In this document: positions 44,077-55,906 of the stretch, one piece after another
Position numbering within the stretch: position 1 is the stretch's first letter
Layout: the number at the start of each line of letters is the position of its first letter
From: Mytilinidion resinicola
Taxonomy: Eukaryota > Ascomycota > Dothideomycetes > Mytilinidiales > Mytilinidiaceae
Length of the DNA stretch: 64,000 bases
NCBI RefSeq assembly: GCF_010093595.1
Contig: NW_022985440.1
Coordinates: 1,478,222-1,542,221 of the forward strand
Direction of reading: 5' to 3'
Position numbers and translations under genes: made by a program
The notes under the pieces: generated by a model
What the model was told of the DNA's origin: nothing
The model's database searches: none
What the model saw: only the letters and a program-made list of their open reading frames with translations

Positions 44077-44659
44077 ATGTCAGCCTTCCGCCAACCAGTG
44101 CGCCTGGGTTCAAGCTTCCTCCGGCCCTTCCTCCGCAATTCCCCCCGAACCACCTTCCAGCCCTCCTACAATCGCTTCGCCTCCGGAGACTACGGCAGCG
44201 GCGAAGGCAGCCCCGTCGGCGAGAACCCACAAGACCAGGGTAAGAGCCAGCTCTCCAGAGACCTCGAGCACCCCGGTGCCAAAGCTCCCGATACTAGCTC
44301 CTCGAAAGGCCAAGAGTCGCAGCAGAGCAAGCCGTCATCATCGTCTCCCGGCACTAGAGACAAGAAGCAAGGGAAAGGACCGCAGCCCAAAATCCATAGC
44401 GAGAGCCCGCCAGATGCGGAGAGTGAGGATGTGAAGAAGCACAATGACGAGATGGCGAGGAGGCATGATAAGCCGAATGAGCAGATCAAGGAGGAGACGT
44501 CGGATGATGATAAGGTAGATCGTGGGTTCTGGTCTGGAGCTGGTATGTCTCTATTCCTCGTCTTCAAAAACCAGAGCTGCTTCTCTAGCCTCCTACTTGA
44601 AGCTCTCCCTCCGAATCTAGGATTCACGCTGACATGTTGCAGGTGGGAGAAGCCAGTAG
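44077..44659 (+). CDS. small mitochondrial-type protein, unknown
   Basis: Two exons (44077-44542, 44643-44659) give 160 residues. The last exon has only 17 nt and encodes Gly-Arg-Ser-Gln and the stop. The first 35 residues are rich in Arg, Ser and hydrophobics with no acids (MSAFRQPVRLGSSFLRPFLR), like a mitochondrial presequence. The rest is charged and disordered, ending EETSDDDKVDRGFWSGAG. This ending resembles uncharacterised ascomycete proteins. The open frame continues upstream without a stop to 43864, but the ATG at 44077 is preferred because the presequence starts there. Confidence 0.65.
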
Positions 44660-45218
44660 AGTTGGATTATGGTCACAGCTTTGTATACACGCGATAGCTC
44701 TCGAGTTTTGCATGTTGTAATCGTAAGTTTCGGCGGGTGTCTTTTTTGGCATCAACTCAAATAGCGAATGCTCTACAGTGACAATTGCCATGGACGATTG
44801 AATTTGAACCTTTGTCCCACATGCAAATTGACAAGGCGTCATGGCCTTATGCTTAGCCTCGTCGTCTCTGCGTTCTAGAGGGCCCATTACTGCTGTGGTT
44901 TGTCCGGTGCAAGCAGAAAGCTTGAAAGAAAAAGTCGCGTAGAAGTGATGTCAGCGTCCGTGCGTACCCCGCAAATTGCGGGATGGGAGAACGAAATGCC
45001 ATAAGAGAAGGAGCGGCCGCGCTGATTGGCACAGCGGCCTGCCATCCTTGCCCGATCGCCACTATTTCAACAAATACGTCACGCCCAGAAGCCCGACACT
45101 TCTGCGCACTCGTGTCCTCAAATACATCTGCTAGCCTCCAAGTCTTTCCCACTTCCACATCCTCGCTCTTCACGTCTCTACACAGTTGCATTTCCTCTCA
45201 ACAAACACTCCTGCAGCA
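44660..45218. other. intergenic, upstream region of the Ish1-repeat gene
   Basis: No gene seen; leader and promoter of the next gene. Overlapping open frames here are not family-supported. Confidence 0.5.
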
Positions 45219-46608
45219 ATGAGGTTCTCTTTCGCTTCCGCTGTAGTGGTGGCACTCGCCGCTGAAGGCGCCGTCGCCTCTACCTGGTTTGGCAAGACTG
45301 GTATGTGAACTCTCTGCCGGCATCATTGGCAAACCAAATCGATGAAGTTACCTATGAGCTCTGACTAACAGTTGCAGTCTACAACAAGTGGCATGAGACC
45401 GAGCTTGAGCGATGGCTATCAGACAACAACGTCCCGTACCCCACGCCTGCAGACCGGAAAGATCTGGAGAACCTGGTAAAATCCAACTGGAATGACAAGG
45501 TTGTCACGCCCTACAACAGCTGGGACACCAAGCAGCTACAAAACTATCTCTCCACTAAGGGCTACGAGGCCAAGAAGGGCACCGAGAAGAACAAGGATGG
45601 ACTGGTTGCTCAAGTGAAGAGCTACTGGTCTGACACTGAGGAGTCTGTGAACAACGCTTACTCCAATGTTCGTGACTGGATCTTCGACAGGTACGTTTAC
45701 TTCAGTTTTTTTCTCACAGCCAACAACTGACCCTCTCCAGCTGGACCGACTCGCAGCTGAAGGCCTACGCCGACAAGCATGGCATTCCCGTCCCTCAGCC
45801 CCGGACGCGTGATTCACTCCTCAAGACTGTCCGCGAGAACTACCAATCCGCAGCCAACAAAGTCGGCGAAACCGCTGCCTACCCCGGCAACTGGCTCTAT
45901 GAGACCTGGACCGAATCCGAACTCAAGGCTTTCCTCGACGAGCGCGGCATCCCTGTTCCTCAGCCTACCACACGCGATAGCCTGATTGCCTCCGTCCGCC
46001 GCAACTCTTACCTTGCCTCCAAGGACGCCTCTGCGAAAGCTAGCGTTGCTTCTGCTTCCATCGCCTCTGCTAAAGCCAGCCTGAGCGACGCCGTCTTCGA
46101 TGCCTGGTCAGACTCCCAGATCAAGGAATGGGCCGACAAGAACGGCATCAAGGTCCCACAAGGCAGCAAGCGCAACGAGCTCATCGCTCTCGCCCGCAAG
46201 CACCGTGCCGCGTTCCTCGGTGACAACGTTGCGTCCTCCGCTAGCTCCGCCTACGGTGCTGCTACTTCCCAAGCTGGCAACTACGGTGCTCAAGCCACCG
46301 ACGGCGCCGTCAGCTACTTCGACTGGATCCGGGCTCAACTCGGTCTCCTCGGCGCTGATGCTTCGGCTTCCTACGTCAGTGCTACCAACGCTGCGTCAAG
46401 TGCTGCTTCCACTGCCTCCGTTTCTGCGAGCAAGAGTGCCTCCAGTGCCTCCAGCGTGGCTAGCAAGAGTACTAAGAGCGCTGCTTCTTCCGGCTCCAAG
46501 GGCGCCAAGAAGGCCAGCGATGCTGCGACCGAGAGCGCCACACAGGGCAAGAACCGAGTTGGTGAGGCTGCTCAGAAGGCGACCGACTATATCAAGGAGG
46601 AGTTGTAA
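45219..46608 (+). CDS. Ish1-repeat stress-response protein (Msc1/Ish1 family)
   Basis: Three exons (45219-45300, 45378-45690, 45741-46608) give 420 residues. A signal peptide (MRFSFASAVVVALAAEGAVA) is followed by five Ish1 repeats of about 45 residues, each starting with an aromatic-x-x-Trp motif: YNKWHETELERWL, YNSWDTKQLQNYL, FDSWTDSQLKAYA, YETWTESELKAFL and FDAWSDSQIKEWA. Repeats 3 and 4 share GIPVPQP-TRDSL. A Ser/Ala/Lys-rich tail ends the protein. S. pombe Ish1 is at the nuclear envelope and is induced by stress; Msc1 of budding yeast is related. The ER-type signal agrees with a perinuclear site. Confidence 0.92.
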
Positions 46609-47285
46609 AGGGGTGCATTAAGCAAACCCAAGCACATCTTATGATGGACTTCTCGGATATCTCGCTGGGGTACTATTCCTCCCTGAGGTGATGAGATTAT
46701 GATTCACGACGACGGCGTCGGCAATGAAAGGAACTCAAAAAGGTTACTGATTGAGAGGCAACGGGAGGGTGTGTACTATTAGGTTTCAAATCGGAACTAT
46801 TCCCCCTTATGCTTTGGCCTCATGCTTTTGGTGGTGAACTGGAAGGGGGATGGGTAGATAGTCTTTTGTTAGTGCAATCAAAACTGATTGTTATGAATCT
46901 TGGCCACGACTGCGGAATGTAGTGACACTCACATCTCGCTACATGTCGAGCAATTATCACTGCCGGTCTAATATCCATTTGGGAGTGCATCATTTCTCAT
47001 GCTGCGTTCTGATGAAGCGCTGTAGTACCGCGGACGGTGGTAGACAAGTGTTCAATGCTGGCTTGATTCGCGGACTAAGCAATTGACATAGCGTGTAGGT
47101 ATGTGATTATGCAGTGAGGTGTCCTAAGCAGAGGCAAACAAGTATAATGTACTATATAGTTCTCGCGAAAGTGACCAATGAGGCACTAGACTAGGTAGCC
47201 CCTGACCTTCTTCTCTCAACTTCATCTCCTCTACATTCATCTCCTACTACCCCATCCTTTCGCCCAACGCCGTCCAACTAGGCGC
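46609..47285. other. intergenic with repeat arms
   Basis: No gene. Two arms of the dispersed element lie at 47020-47060 and 47113-47150, in the same orientation. Confidence 0.5.
47020..47150. repeat. two same-oriented arms of the dispersed element
   Basis: CGGACGGTGGTAGACAAGTG at about 47031 and CCTAAGCAGAGGCAAACAAG at about 47122 both resemble the right arm. The same orientation suggests two truncated copies next to each other, or an internal rearrangement, rather than one intact element. Confidence 0.45.
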
Positions 47286-49024
47286 CTAATATCTGCCGAA
47301 ATATGCAGCAATCCGCTTCGCCACATAGATTCTATCCTTACCATCCCGCATGTCGTATTCTGGGCTCCGGTATACTTTTAACAGACTTTTTGGGTAAGGA
47401 TGATTGTCATGGCTTTTCAACCATGCCAGATACTCTTCCAGGATCTCGCATTCCATGGAGTAGACTTTCGAATAGTCCCAGACTAAGAGAAAGGGTTTGA
47501 ATGGCAAAACCTTGTCCTCATTCTTCGATCGACCTTTACTCCTAGCGATCTTGCGCAATCAGATGGCCCCTGCCAGCAAATGGCTGACCTACTGGCCAAG
47601 GATGTTATCTTTACTCTTTCCGTGATGGAGCGTCTTGTTTTCTGATACGAGGAGCTTTTTGGCATAGCGACCGCGCCCGCGACGACGCAACCATACGTCA
47701 GAGATGGACTCCAATTCGATGTTGTTCCAAACGATTGTCGAAGAGTCATACCCACGACTACTGGTATTTTCTCAGATCTTATAACGTAAATCGTAGAGAT
47801 TGGTGATGGTCACTTACCCTCTCTGGAAAATCACCTTGTTATCGGTCTGGAAGTTGTATTATGTTCTAAATCTTCAGGAAGAACGAAGATACGGCCACGT
47901 CCACATCGGCCTCAGGACGAACACTCCCCTTCTTCTTCCTCTTATCGATGGCTGCTTTTGTCTCCTTCGTGTCTTGCGATGGCACATAGTCTTCGTCGCC
48001 CGAGTCTTCTGGGACCTCGGTTTCCACGTCTTCGAGCCCGGACTTAGCATCATCATCTTATAATCCTCCTCCTCAATCTCAGTGGCTTCGTCCGCAAACT
48101 GTGATTCAGCATATGCGGAGTTCGTTCTATCCTCGATTGGGCTGATGCGCTCTTCTGTGAACTCTCGGTCTGAGGACGGAGGAGAACCAGAGACACTTTC
48201 CGGCGGATCTTGGGTATCTGCAGAGCGATTCGACGGATCAACATGCTGATTGCCCGTTACCAGACTGTCTACAAGACTGCTCTCGTTCTTCATCTTTCTT
48301 CGAGGTGGACGATAATCAGACACAGAACTTGAAACAGCACTTGAATCAGAACTAGCTTGCTTTCGATGACGCTTACGTTCACCCTCGATAGACTCGTTGG
48401 CATCGTCAGCTCCTTGCAATTCTTCGAGATCCGGGTCTAGTTCCTTTGCCTCTTGCTACAGCTCAGGAGGGGATGATGGGAACTCTGATTCAAGCGTTCT
48501 TCGTATGATCTCATGGTACACCTTCGACCCACTATCGTCGACAATGTTCTCCGCAGCATTTGGTAAATACAAGGCGGAGAGGATTTCTGTGTGCTCAATC
48601 GTAGGTACGGGGTTTGAGGCTTTCTGCGAGTCCTTTTTTCCTCGTCTTCGCTATTCTGCCTCCTATTGTCGTCGCTTTGTGAACTTCCATGAATAGAACT
48701 ACTGGAATCATAGTCTTCCAGTGAGGCGAGGTGCAGATAGAAGTCGCCTACCATATTATCAGTATCTGGCCGCTTCTCTAACTCTAGAATCTGTGTCCAT
48801 GACCAGCCGAATAGCCTATCAATCTCGTTGAAGAGGCATTTTTCCACTTCAGAGAGCACATTTGGCATTTGCCACTGATTCACGCTCAAATGGTGGAGCT
48901 CGATGAAGAGCCACTGTAAATGCTTCTCATTCCAGCAGCTCCCTGAATTTCGGGCGACTTTTTCCACTGGATTGTGTGTTCCTGGGCCGTAAGTAGTTAC
49001 TTTCTTCAACTTCTTTTTAGCCAT
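47286..49024 (-). pseudogene. decayed unknown gene, coding frame broken several times
   Basis: Starting MAKKKLKKVTTYGPG at 49024, the coding signal stays in one frame down to a run of six T (48634-48639, A on the gene strand). It then continues better in the next frame (NPVPTIEHTEILSALYLP, VYHEIIRRTLESEFPS) to a TAG at 48457-48459. After the stop that frame goes on (QEAKELDPDLEELQGADDAN). Near 48050 it shifts again (SGLEDVETEVPEDSGDEDY). A last block, IELESISDVWLRRRG and FLLVWDYSKVYSMECEILEE, ends at 47286. Introns could explain some joints but not the TAG. Acidic, Ser-rich and Lys-rich segments suggest a nuclear protein. No domain is recognised. Confidence 0.5.
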
Positions 49025-49435
49025 AGGTGCTGTGGAGAAGCTTTCAAGCTATGGTAGGATGTTCCAGGCTTCTTTATAGCTGAATCATTCCCATAATGAC
49101 TGGAGTGTTCCATGAGGCCGCAAATAAGCAGCTCCAAAAATTCACTTGATTGTTCTGTTTGCGGTTGGTGCCGGCCATGCGCGGCCTTGTGAAACGGTAA
49201 TGGGATACAGTGACATGATAGACCTTTGAATGACTGTTCTCACACATTCTCTCTCTCTCTATGTTTCCAGCAACAAGTAGATCCTTCAACGCCTTAAGGC
49301 TCAACCACGTGGATGAACAAGCTGGACTAACGCCAATCGAGCTAGCTGGCAAGCGACCATCTAACCACCCACTCGCTGTTTACACTCCACCAAACACCGC
49401 CGTCACGATCTTCAACACACAAACTACTGCTAGCC
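49025..49435. other. divergent intergenic region
   Basis: Promoter space between the decayed minus-strand gene and the plus-strand gene at 49436. A short CT run sits at 49250-49259. Nothing else is visible. Confidence 0.5.
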
Positions 49436-50927
49436 ATGCCTCGTACTCCTACGATAGCAAGGTCACTTCTGGAAAACCTGCTGTCACGCGGACATAGGTC
49501 ATGCCATCGGCTTGCCCTTAGTATGCTCGAGCAGGGAGATGCTTTGCTGGCTATCCGCTACTGCTGCTCTCGTCTTGGTTTGATGACAGAACTGGCGGGG
49601 CAACGAGGAGACTATCTTGTCTTTCTCGTAAGTGTTTCACCTATCCTACTGTCTCAATATAGCTGACGATGATCTAGGACTTACCTCTCAGACACGCGGT
49701 CAGGATCGCAGGACAATACCCTCCGGACGATGACGATGACGATGACGATGACGATTCAGACTATTCCGACGATGAGAATCCCTTGCTCTCCCCGGATAAC
49801 CCCACAGGCGACCTGGCACGTCCACGAGCCGAAGATCAGGACCTGTCTTCCAGAGACGTCCGCGTTCTATTCGCACCGGAAACTCGCAACTTCACATTAC
49901 ACCAGCCGGAAGATCTGCGAAGCCTTCTTGAATACATCCTAGACTGCAAAGAGCAGCTGGAACCTCCTTGCGACGCGCTCCTACCTCCTCGCGAGACTGA
50001 CGCCCAATTGCTGGAGCAACTAAGGACAGGGGAAATACAGAATCTGAACCTAAAAGAATGCATGCGAGCTCTTTCGAGAGACTGTATTGCTGATGTGGCC
50101 TTGGAGCTTGGCCAGGCGTTTGGTTTTGTGCCAGTTTACCGCTCAGATGGGTGGTATGTCTGGTTCAAGGTATGTGGTCGCCCTTCAAAGACCTCCAGTA
50201 CCTCGCTATAGATTTGCGTACACTACAAATTTGCGTACATCGTATGGCGAGGTAATGTGCACATTAAAGAGCCTCTGCTAAAGATGGAGTAGCAAAACGG
50301 CATGCGAGCCGTGAAAATCCACCGCATCGATCGAAACCTAGGATCTATAATGGATCCTCACCCCACCTCCAAGTCTGTCGCTGTCACAGGACTGAAAATT
50401 GGGGCCGGAGATAGCACAATCGAGGATCTCAAGCGCGGCGACTTCTCCGAGTATCACTTAGAAGGACTGGATCCGGCGGCGCTCTACCTTGAGCGTACGA
50501 TCGACGTGGATTACCTGCCCAAGAACTGCGTCATGTTCAATCTGAACAAAGAAGGTGCACTGCATGCGCTGATGCAACGGCTACTCCGCCATCGTGCCGA
50601 GACTATAGAGCTACTGCGGTCCCAGCCACGTAAGCCGAAGCCGAAGCTTCGCAAGAGGGCGAATGAGGCGCCAAAGACTACTCCAGCACGTACAACTACC
50701 TCAGGTCGCATCCAAAAGCCACGGCAGAGGGCTCGAAGTCCACCTCTGATGAAGCTGGCTATGATCAACAATGCCGTACCATAAGTCCTCATTTTTGAAT
50801 GTTTCATGGCTGACGTCGTTTGCAGAAAAAGCACCCCAAGTTCCTGGAAGAAGATGATGATTCGGCCTCTTCCTCGGACGAGAAGAAGCCAAGCGCTTCC
50901 CAACTGGATGGAGATGAGATGACTTGA
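49436..50927 (+). CDS. unknown, probably nuclear protein with poly-Asp region
   Basis: Four exons (49436-49627, 49678-50169, 50293-50775, 50826-50927) give 422 residues with phase-0 junctions throughout. It starts MPRTPTIARSLLENLLSRGH with a helical segment. An Asp run encoded by GAT/GAC repeats lies at 49725-49760. A conserved-looking middle follows (LFAPETRNFTLHQPEDLRSL, IADVALELGQAFGFVPVY). The C-terminus is a Lys/Arg/Pro-rich region and an acidic Ser tail (EEDDDSASSSDEKK). Intron 3 (123 nt) is the longest. No domain is recognised. Charge segregation suggests chromatin or RNA association, which is inference only. Confidence 0.7.
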
Positions 50928-51316
50928 AGCGGCTTAGGACCGGTTACTTGCTGTTTTGAGTCTGAGTGGCGCTCGGGGAGGAGGAGGAATGGGCGGGTGC
51001 TTCGGCGAAGTATCAGAGTTCAGACAAGATGCGAAGTCCTTAAGGATGCAAATGGAGAGCGGATTCACTTCCAATCTGTGTACATCCAGCAAACGCTGTC
51101 CGGAGTAGCCTCGCAAGTTTACTAGTTGTCCGAAATGCCGAACTTCTGTTTCACTCGGATTGCTGAAACTACTATGAGGCTCCTCAAACAGCGGTAAACG
51201 AGTGTATGAATGACCACCGATTCAGAATGTCTATAAAGCGCTCACTAGGCTAGAGGAGTGCCGGCGAAACAACATGGATGACTTGAGGGAGCTAACCCTC
51301 ATGAATTAATACAGAC
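50928..51316. other. intergenic with repeat arm
   Basis: This is the space between convergent genes. A solo arm of the dispersed element lies at 51174-51210 (CTCCTCAAACAGCGGTAAAC then GAGTGTATGAATG). Confidence 0.5.
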
Positions 51317-52210
51317 TCATCTACCTGAGTTACCCGTACTCCTCCGCTCTTGCTGCGTTGCCCGGCTCCTCGCCACCCTCTGATTATACGACTCCACCAA
51401 ATCCCTCGTCTCCAGCCTCGCCTCGCGACTCGCGACGTCCCAATCATGCCTCAGCTTCTCCCACTCCTGGGCCTCCTTCTCCAAGAACCGGGCCTCCTTC
51501 TCCCACCTCACCTCCTCCTTCTCGCACTTCTCCTTCTCCTTCCCCCACCTCAGCACCTCCTGCCCCTTCCTCTGCATCGCCTCCCTCGCCGCCACCATCT
51601 CCCTCTCCGCCCTCCGCTTCTCCCCCTCCGCCTTATACTTCTCATGCCCCGCCTTGACCGCCGCATTCGCCGCATTCCCCGCCACCAGCGTCGCATTGTG
51701 CAGGTTCCGCTCCGCCTCCTGCAGCGCCTTCGCGATGCGTGCTACGCCCGCCTCCGCCTTGGCTTTGCAATCCCGATATTTCGAGGCTAGCTCACTCCCG
51801 CGATACGCGCCCCCTGCGCACCCCTCTTTGTACGCTTCAAAGGCTTTCGAGACCGCCAGGCTTTCCTGGCGCGCGCGCGCGGAGGACTCGCGGCGTACTT
51901 TGTACAGGTCCTTGATGGGGACGGTGCTGGACCGCTTGCTGCTGGGAGCGTTCGAGCGGTACTCCGGGCAGCGGGGGCAGGGGGGGCCGCGCGTGCTGCC
52001 GAGGCAGGAGGGGCAGGGGTGGGCGCCGGCGGGGAGAGAGGTGGAGGGGTCTGGTGGAGTCTCCGTGTAGGACGGGGGGCTGGTGGCGGGGTAGCTTGGG
52101 GGCAGGATGGAGTCTGGGACGGGGGTGGAGGGGGAGGTCGGAGTTGGGGTTGAGCTGGGCTCGGGGTTGGGGGGTGGGTTGACGGTGGCGTTGGCGTTGG
52201 GGTCGGGCAT
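51317..52210 (-). CDS. Pro-rich coiled-coil protein, unknown
   Basis: A single exon of 297 residues. The first 65 residues are Pro/Ser/Thr-rich. A small Cys cluster follows (CPSCLGSTRGPPCPRCPEY, about 66-84) that could bind zinc through a CxxC...CxxC arrangement. From about 100 to 285 the protein is a charged, Ala/Glu/Arg/Lys-rich helix with strong heptad character (KEKEKCEKEEVRWEKEARF). No enzyme motif. The frame is intact and GC-rich. I do not recognise an orthologue. Confidence 0.65.
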   Translation of the reverse strand: MPDPNANATVNPPPNPEPSSTPTPTSPSTPVPDSILPPSYPATSPPSYTETPPDPSTSLPAGAHPCPSCLGSTRGPPCPRCPEYRSNAPSSKRSSTVPIKDLYKVRRESSARARQESLAVSKAFEAYKEGCAGGAYRGSELASKYRDCKAKAEAGVARIAKALQEAERNLHNATLVAGNAANAAVKAGHEKYKAEGEKRRAEREMVAAREAMQRKGQEVLRWGKEKEKCEKEEVRWEKEARFLEKEAQEWEKLRHDWDVASREARLETRDLVESYNQRVARSRATQQERRSTGNSGR

Positions 52211-54013
52211 TGTGGATTTGTTTTGGCGATAGTGAGGCCTGGTAGGGAGATGGTGGAGAAGCTGCTGTGTAGTATGAACTTGTAAAGTCGATAAGAGTTC
52301 TATAAAATTGTTCTTGTTTAGTGAGAATTCTGGATATATTTAAAGATTGATTCTGTGGAAGAAGTAGTTCTGCGAGTGGAAGATTTATATCCTGAAAACA
52401 CAAGTAAATTGAGGCGTGGTCATGCCACGTAAAATCCAAGCGCGAAGGAAAGCAATGTGGCAAGACGCCAGCTTACCGAACACGCTTCGATGCCGTGTAC
52501 ACGTATACAAAGCGCCGAGACATTCTCTCGATGTAAATGTTTGGCGTTTCTTGACCTGTCTTAGTGGTGGACTGATCGCGCGTTACGAAAACGCGTATAG
52601 ACTTGGCAACTCTTGTCCATTTCAAGGGTGTTGAATGTTGGAGGCGTCAACCTTAATCCAACCTGCCCTACGAGCTGAAGGTCTGCTTTTGGGACCAAAA
52701 TCAAAAGGGAAACCACGCTGAAACTAACTCATTAATGACAAGAGAATACAAATAGATCGATAGCCTAGCACCGTAAGTAAAGCGCTGTCTTCAAAAAGCC
52801 ATCTGCGACGACTTCGTGTCGATGCCCGCAACTGCGTGCGGCTCGCCGAGTTGAATTCGAAAGCAGTAGAAGAGTACTTTGAAATGATAATACACTATTA
52901 GATACGAAAGAAGAACCAGGAGTAAATGTCTAGCGAACGCAAGACTTGTGGCTGTTCAACTGTGTGGAATCGTCCGTTAGTCTTCTCGCTTCCGTGTTTT
53001 ACGACAATTACAAGCATACTTCCGGGTGCCTATTAAGGGCTTTCTTCAGTCTGTTAGAGTATTAATCTATTTATATCGCAAAGCTGTCAAAAGAGCAAGG
53101 CATGGTATGATCTTGATTGTGGAGACGGAGACGGAGACGGGATGAAGTGATAAACAGATGCCAAGCCCTCGCTAGAAAAAGTTATCACTGGCCTGCCCCG
53201 TCACCCAGCTCCATCCCACAACACCACCTCTAGGCAATCGGTATATTGAGGTCTGGTCAACTTTGAATAGTAGAGGGTATTAGCGTAGTGCGAATGCAAA
53301 GAGCCTTGCCACATCCTGATGAATGGATGCTGCTACGTCACCGCAAAGCTGGCTGAAGCAGAACCTCTAGATATTGCATTGTAAGTCACGAAACATTCAT
53401 TTTCTTCAGATCATTACACCTCCCTCTGCCTATATGATGATTATATGCTCAACAAGTTTCAAGACGGATCATAGAGACGTTCTTCGTACTTCTGTCTCAA
53501 TGAACGAGAATTTTCTTCTGACCAACGGCACTCCCACATTCGTTCTCATCACGACGACCATTTCAAGTATCACGTACTAATCGGAGGATCAATAGATATC
53601 CGGGGATCACGCACGCATAGATTGTTAGACCATAGCTAAAGCGAATCTTGCACTTTTTGAATTCTCACACTCGTCTGCCGAAGCTTTCCCGCCCATTTTA
53701 CGCATCGCACGAGCAATCGCGGAAGGAACTTGACAGTTATAGTACAAGAGACAGCTCCGAAACTAAGCGTTTTGGAATTTTAGAGAATGAGAGAACCCAT
53801 TGATAAAATGCAACCGTACAAGCGCCCACCCGAAGACGAAAACCGCCACCTGTTGCACTTGTTGCCTACTATCCCATCCCGTCCTATCCGTTCCGTCCCG
53901 AGTCCCAGCCAGTCGTGTCGCGACGTTAGATTTTAAAGAAGATGTGCACAATGGCCGCCTAATCGAATGACTGCATCAGATCATCGGCGCTGCATGTGGA
54001 ACGAGTGGGGTGT
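52211..54013. other. long intergenic region
   Basis: 1.8 kb without a supportable gene on either strand. There is a GGAGAC triplet-like repeat at 53127-53142. The right part is 3' flank of the HVA1-type gene. Confidence 0.5.
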
Positions 54014-54780
54014 CTAGGTCCGGTTGCGACCACTGCGTCGCGGCTCTCCGGTTTCTGTTGCAGCCTTCTTGGGAGCCCTCTTCTTGGCCGGGGCTTTCTT
54101 CTCGCCATCAGCCTTCTTAGGCCGTCCTCGGCCCTTTCCTTTCTTCTCGGTCTCGGTTTCGCCATTGGTCTTCTGCTTCTTGGCCGATTCGTCCTCCTTG
54201 GCTCCATTCTCCTCTACTACAGGTTCATCCGCCTTCCGCTTGTCTCCAGTCTCAGCCTCGGCTTTGGCCTCTCCGTTGGTGGCCTCTTCAGTCTTCGACT
54301 CGGCAGAGTCGGACGCGCTGTTTGATTTCTCGGCGCCGTTCTCCTTGGCCTCTTCCTTCTTGGATGGCTCAGGCGTCTTTGATTTTCCCTTGGCCGGCTT
54401 GTCGACAGTGAGCTCATGCGCGCGCTTGACGACGTCGTTGCCCTCCCGAGCAAGGTGCACGGCCGGATCGTCGGGAGACGCGTTCTTGGTAATGGTGTTG
54501 CCCTTGTTGGACTGGATAGAAAGGTCGCCGTGCTCCTTCACTTCAGCAACTGTTCCGCTGGGCTTTGAGCCACCCCATTGCCAGGAAGCTGGAGCAAAGA
54601 ACGTTTGTCAGCACGGTCTGTAGCAGCGCGCGTCGGGGACGCGCCCCGGGACGGTATGGGTTGTTTTGGCGACGAAAGAAGGCAAGAAAGCGCAATTGAA
54701 GCTCATGGGCGGAACAGAAGGCATTGCGAGGGACGAGTGGGCATACCTTGGTCGCCCTCCTTGATGCTAGTGTCAGCCAT
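54014..54780 (-). CDS. HVA1-type Tudor-domain protein with AT-hook tail
   Basis: Two exons (54747-54780, 54014-54588) give 202 residues. Exon 1 encodes only MADTSIKEGDQ plus one base. The N-terminal 75 residues match the 'hypervirulence associated protein, TUDOR' family: ASWQWGGSKPSGTVAEVKEH, DLSIQSNKGNTITKNASPDD and PAVHLAREGNDVVKRAHEL. The rest is acidic/Lys-rich and disordered, with an AT-hook-like KGRGRPKKADG and a basic end (PRRSGRNRT). The family name comes from a fungal virulence phenotype, but the fold suggests nucleic-acid or chromatin binding. Here the AT-hook supports a nuclear role. Confidence 0.88.
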
Positions 54781-55906
54781 TACGGTTGGTATAAATAGCT
54801 TCCGGGGAGGCGCGTGGGAGCGGTAAAATGGGAGTTGAACGGCGCAACGGAAAAATTGGGATGAATTGGTGCGCGTAGATGATGCGACGGGGTTCGAGAT
54901 GCAGTTGGGGATGCGCAGGCAGAGGAAGAGGTCGAGAAGAGGAGTGGGAGGAGCGAGGTGAGGTCGCAGAGGTTGGACGACTTGGAGGGAAAGCTGGCGG
55001 CGTTGCCGATCGGCGAATCACAGCGCCTCCAACATGCTTTCCCCAGCCCCAAAACCGGAGCTAAGAGCGCGTCATGGCCGCCGCCTCATCCCGAGCCCTT
55101 GCACTCGCTGCACGTCCCCTCTGAGGTGCAGCTGGAGGATGGAATCGAGGACGAACCGATCACTTTTGTCTATGTAATGGCACTCGAGAGCAAGGATATG
55201 CAATCAGATGAATCCTTGTGGCCTATGTTGGGGGAGATGGATGTTTCTTGGCAGGTGGCGTTGGTTGGAGACCACACTGAAACGAGGAAGGCCCAAGTCC
55301 ACTGTTGCGTAGACGTAGTAACATTCCTCTATTAATGGAAGTCACGTCTTTGGTACGACCGCGTGCTGTCAAATGATGGAAGTGTGAGCTCAAAGAACCA
55401 AACCTTGCCTACCTTGATCATCATTCAACGTTGAGACAATAATATAGTTGCTGGGTCAGACTGTGCTATGCAGCTGTCTCTATGTCGTCCGGAGCCTCGA
55501 GAAAACTGCTGATTGAACACAAGGTGCTCTTGCAGCTGAGGTACAGAGTAAGCTGCGGACGAATTTGTCAATACCTAAGCACAGACATCGTTTCGAATGC
55601 TGTGGTCTAATACGAATCCGCTGCTTTCTCTCTAGTCGACAGTTCAAACCGTAGAATTCACTTGATACAACAGAGAAGAAGCGTTTGCATATGAGCCTCA
55701 TTCTACTGTGTGCCCCCTTCTGCGGATATTCACTGTGAGTTTCGTGCATAACTTTTCACGTGATTTATGCAGATCACAACTCAGCCCTAACTGTAATCAC
55801 GTCATTTATGAAACGTCGACCCCTCGCACTGTCCCGCACCTGCAACCGGAGACTCTCGCAGCCCAACCACACATAAGAATAAGCCGCCAACGCCAAACCC
55901 TCATCG
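54781..55906. other. divergent intergenic region
   Basis: Promoters of the HVA1-type gene (minus) and the FKBP gene (plus). A 125-codon plus frame at 54958-55335 overlaps the HVA1 promoter and lacks any family signal. No repeat is recognised. Confidence 0.5.

Noticed and set aside
54958..55335. 125-codon plus-strand frame upstream of the HVA1-type gene
   Set aside because: No family signal and it overlaps the leader and promoter of the opposite-strand gene.
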